7,664 nt of DNA from Flavobacteriaceae bacterium (GTDB lineage: Bacteria > Bacteroidota > Bacteroidia > Flavobacteriales > Flavobacteriaceae), in contig CANHNG010000073.1 in NCBI GenBank assembly GCA_947461915.1, positions 1 through 7,664 on the forward strand, given 5' to 3'. Position 1 is the first letter of the stretch, and every line of letters begins with the position of its first letter. Below, in pieces: positions 7,145-7,664 of the stretch. The notes below the pieces were generated by a model. That model saw nothing but the letters and a program-made list of their open reading frames with translations, ran no database searches and was not told where the DNA came from. The position numbers were made by a program, and so were the translations under genes.

Positions 7145-7664
7145 TTGAATAATAAAATTACCATAGCAATAGACGGATTTTCGTCAACAGGGAAAAGTAC
7201 ATTGGCAAAAGAATTGGCGAAACATCTAGGCTATGTTTATGTCGATACGGGTGCGATGTATCGTGCAGTTGCTTTATTTTCGATGCAAAATGGATATATT
7301 GGAAAAGATTTTTTTGATAAACAATCACTTATCAACAGTTTGCCTCACATAAAATTAATGTTCAAATTCAATCCTGATTTGGGTTTTGCCGAAATGTATT
7401 TGAACGGTGTTAATGTTGAAAAAGAAATTCGCACTATCGAAGTTTCTAGTTATGTGAGTAAAGTTGCCGAAATTTCGGAAGTCCGTTCCATGCTTGTCGA
7501 ACAACAACAAGAAATGGGAAAAGATAAAGGTATTGTGATGGATGGAAGAGATATTGGAACTGTTGTATTTCCTAATGCAGAGCTAAAAATATTTATGACG
7601 GCAAGCCCCATAACACGTGCCGAAAGACGATTTATAGAATTGCAAGGAAAAGGGGATGCCGTAA
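7145..7664 (+). CDS. cmk: Cytidylate kinase (CMP/dCMP kinase), 3' end cut by window edge
   Basis: Cytoplasmic nucleoside monophosphate kinase that transfers phosphate from ATP to CMP or dCMP in pyrimidine nucleotide synthesis and salvage. The visible 173 residues read NNKITIAIDGFSSTGKST after the start, with the P-loop GFSSTGKST at 11-19, the VDTGAMYRA block (33-41) involved in CMP binding, the conserved MDGRDIGTVVFP (132-143), the strand AELKIFMTAS (145-154) and the start of the LID region, RAERRF (158-163). Bacterial Cmk is usually about 225-235 residues, so roughly the last quarter is missing. The start must be non-ATG: an in-frame TAA lies at 7133-7135 and the first in-frame ATG is codon 38, inside the conserved GAMYR, well past the P-loop. 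TTG at 7145 is the best candidate; ATC at 7136 and ATT at 7157 are rarer initiators. It lies 35 bases after porQ. Confidence 0.95.
   Translation, partial: MNNKITIAIDGFSSTGKSTLAKELAKHLGYVYVDTGAMYRAVALFSMQNGYIGKDFFDKQSLINSLPHIKLMFKFNPDLGFAEMYLNGVNVEKEIRTIEVSSYVSKVAEISEVRSMLVEQQQEMGKDKGIVMDGRDIGTVVFPNAELKIFMTASPITRAERRFIELQGKGDAV

Noticed and set aside
1..7664. A novel defence, mobile or biosynthetic system
   Set aside because: All large frames are well-known housekeeping or secretion families with intact motifs, and there are no integrase, transposase, repeat array or toxin-antitoxin signatures.

Overview
The window looks like an ordinary chromosomal segment from a member of the Bacteroidota, most likely Flavobacteriaceae (Flavobacterium or a close relative). 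Three things point there: the low-GC, A/T-rich intergenic DNA; the candidate promoters of the flavobacterial type (a -7 element TAnnTTTG instead of TATAAT) with no clear Shine-Dalgarno sequences; and porQ, a type IX secretion gene confined to this phylum. All genes are on the + strand.

Layout. The left edge cuts into a cationic amino acid transporter-type APC permease (2-1891). It is followed 27 bases later by an Atg22/UMF1-type MFS transporter (1919-3232); the two are probably co-transcribed. A 239-base non-coding stretch (3233-3471) holds two candidate flavobacterial promoters and a six-codon mini-ORF just ahead of lon. lon encodes a complete 816-residue ATP-dependent protease (3472-5922) and ends in a strong hairpin terminator (5947-5983). 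porQ follows (6087-7109), encoding an outer-membrane component of the type IX secretion system with a signal peptide. Ten bases after porQ there is a TATCTTTG promoter element. Next comes cmk, cytidylate kinase, which must start at a non-ATG codon (TTG at 7145) and runs off the right edge.

How the genes relate. They are mainly housekeeping functions side by side rather than one pathway: amino acid and solute transport across the inner membrane, cytoplasmic protein quality control (Lon), surface attachment of secreted proteins (PorQ) and pyrimidine nucleotide metabolism (Cmk). The terminator after lon and the separate promoter-like elements before porQ and cmk suggest they are at least partly independent transcription units.

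I saw no mobile element, CRISPR array, tRNA/rRNA or sign of recent transfer, and no candidate for a new biological system. The observations worth a second look are modest: an extra transmembrane hairpin with a large periplasmic loop in the permease, the forced TTG start of cmk, and the structure of the lon leader.
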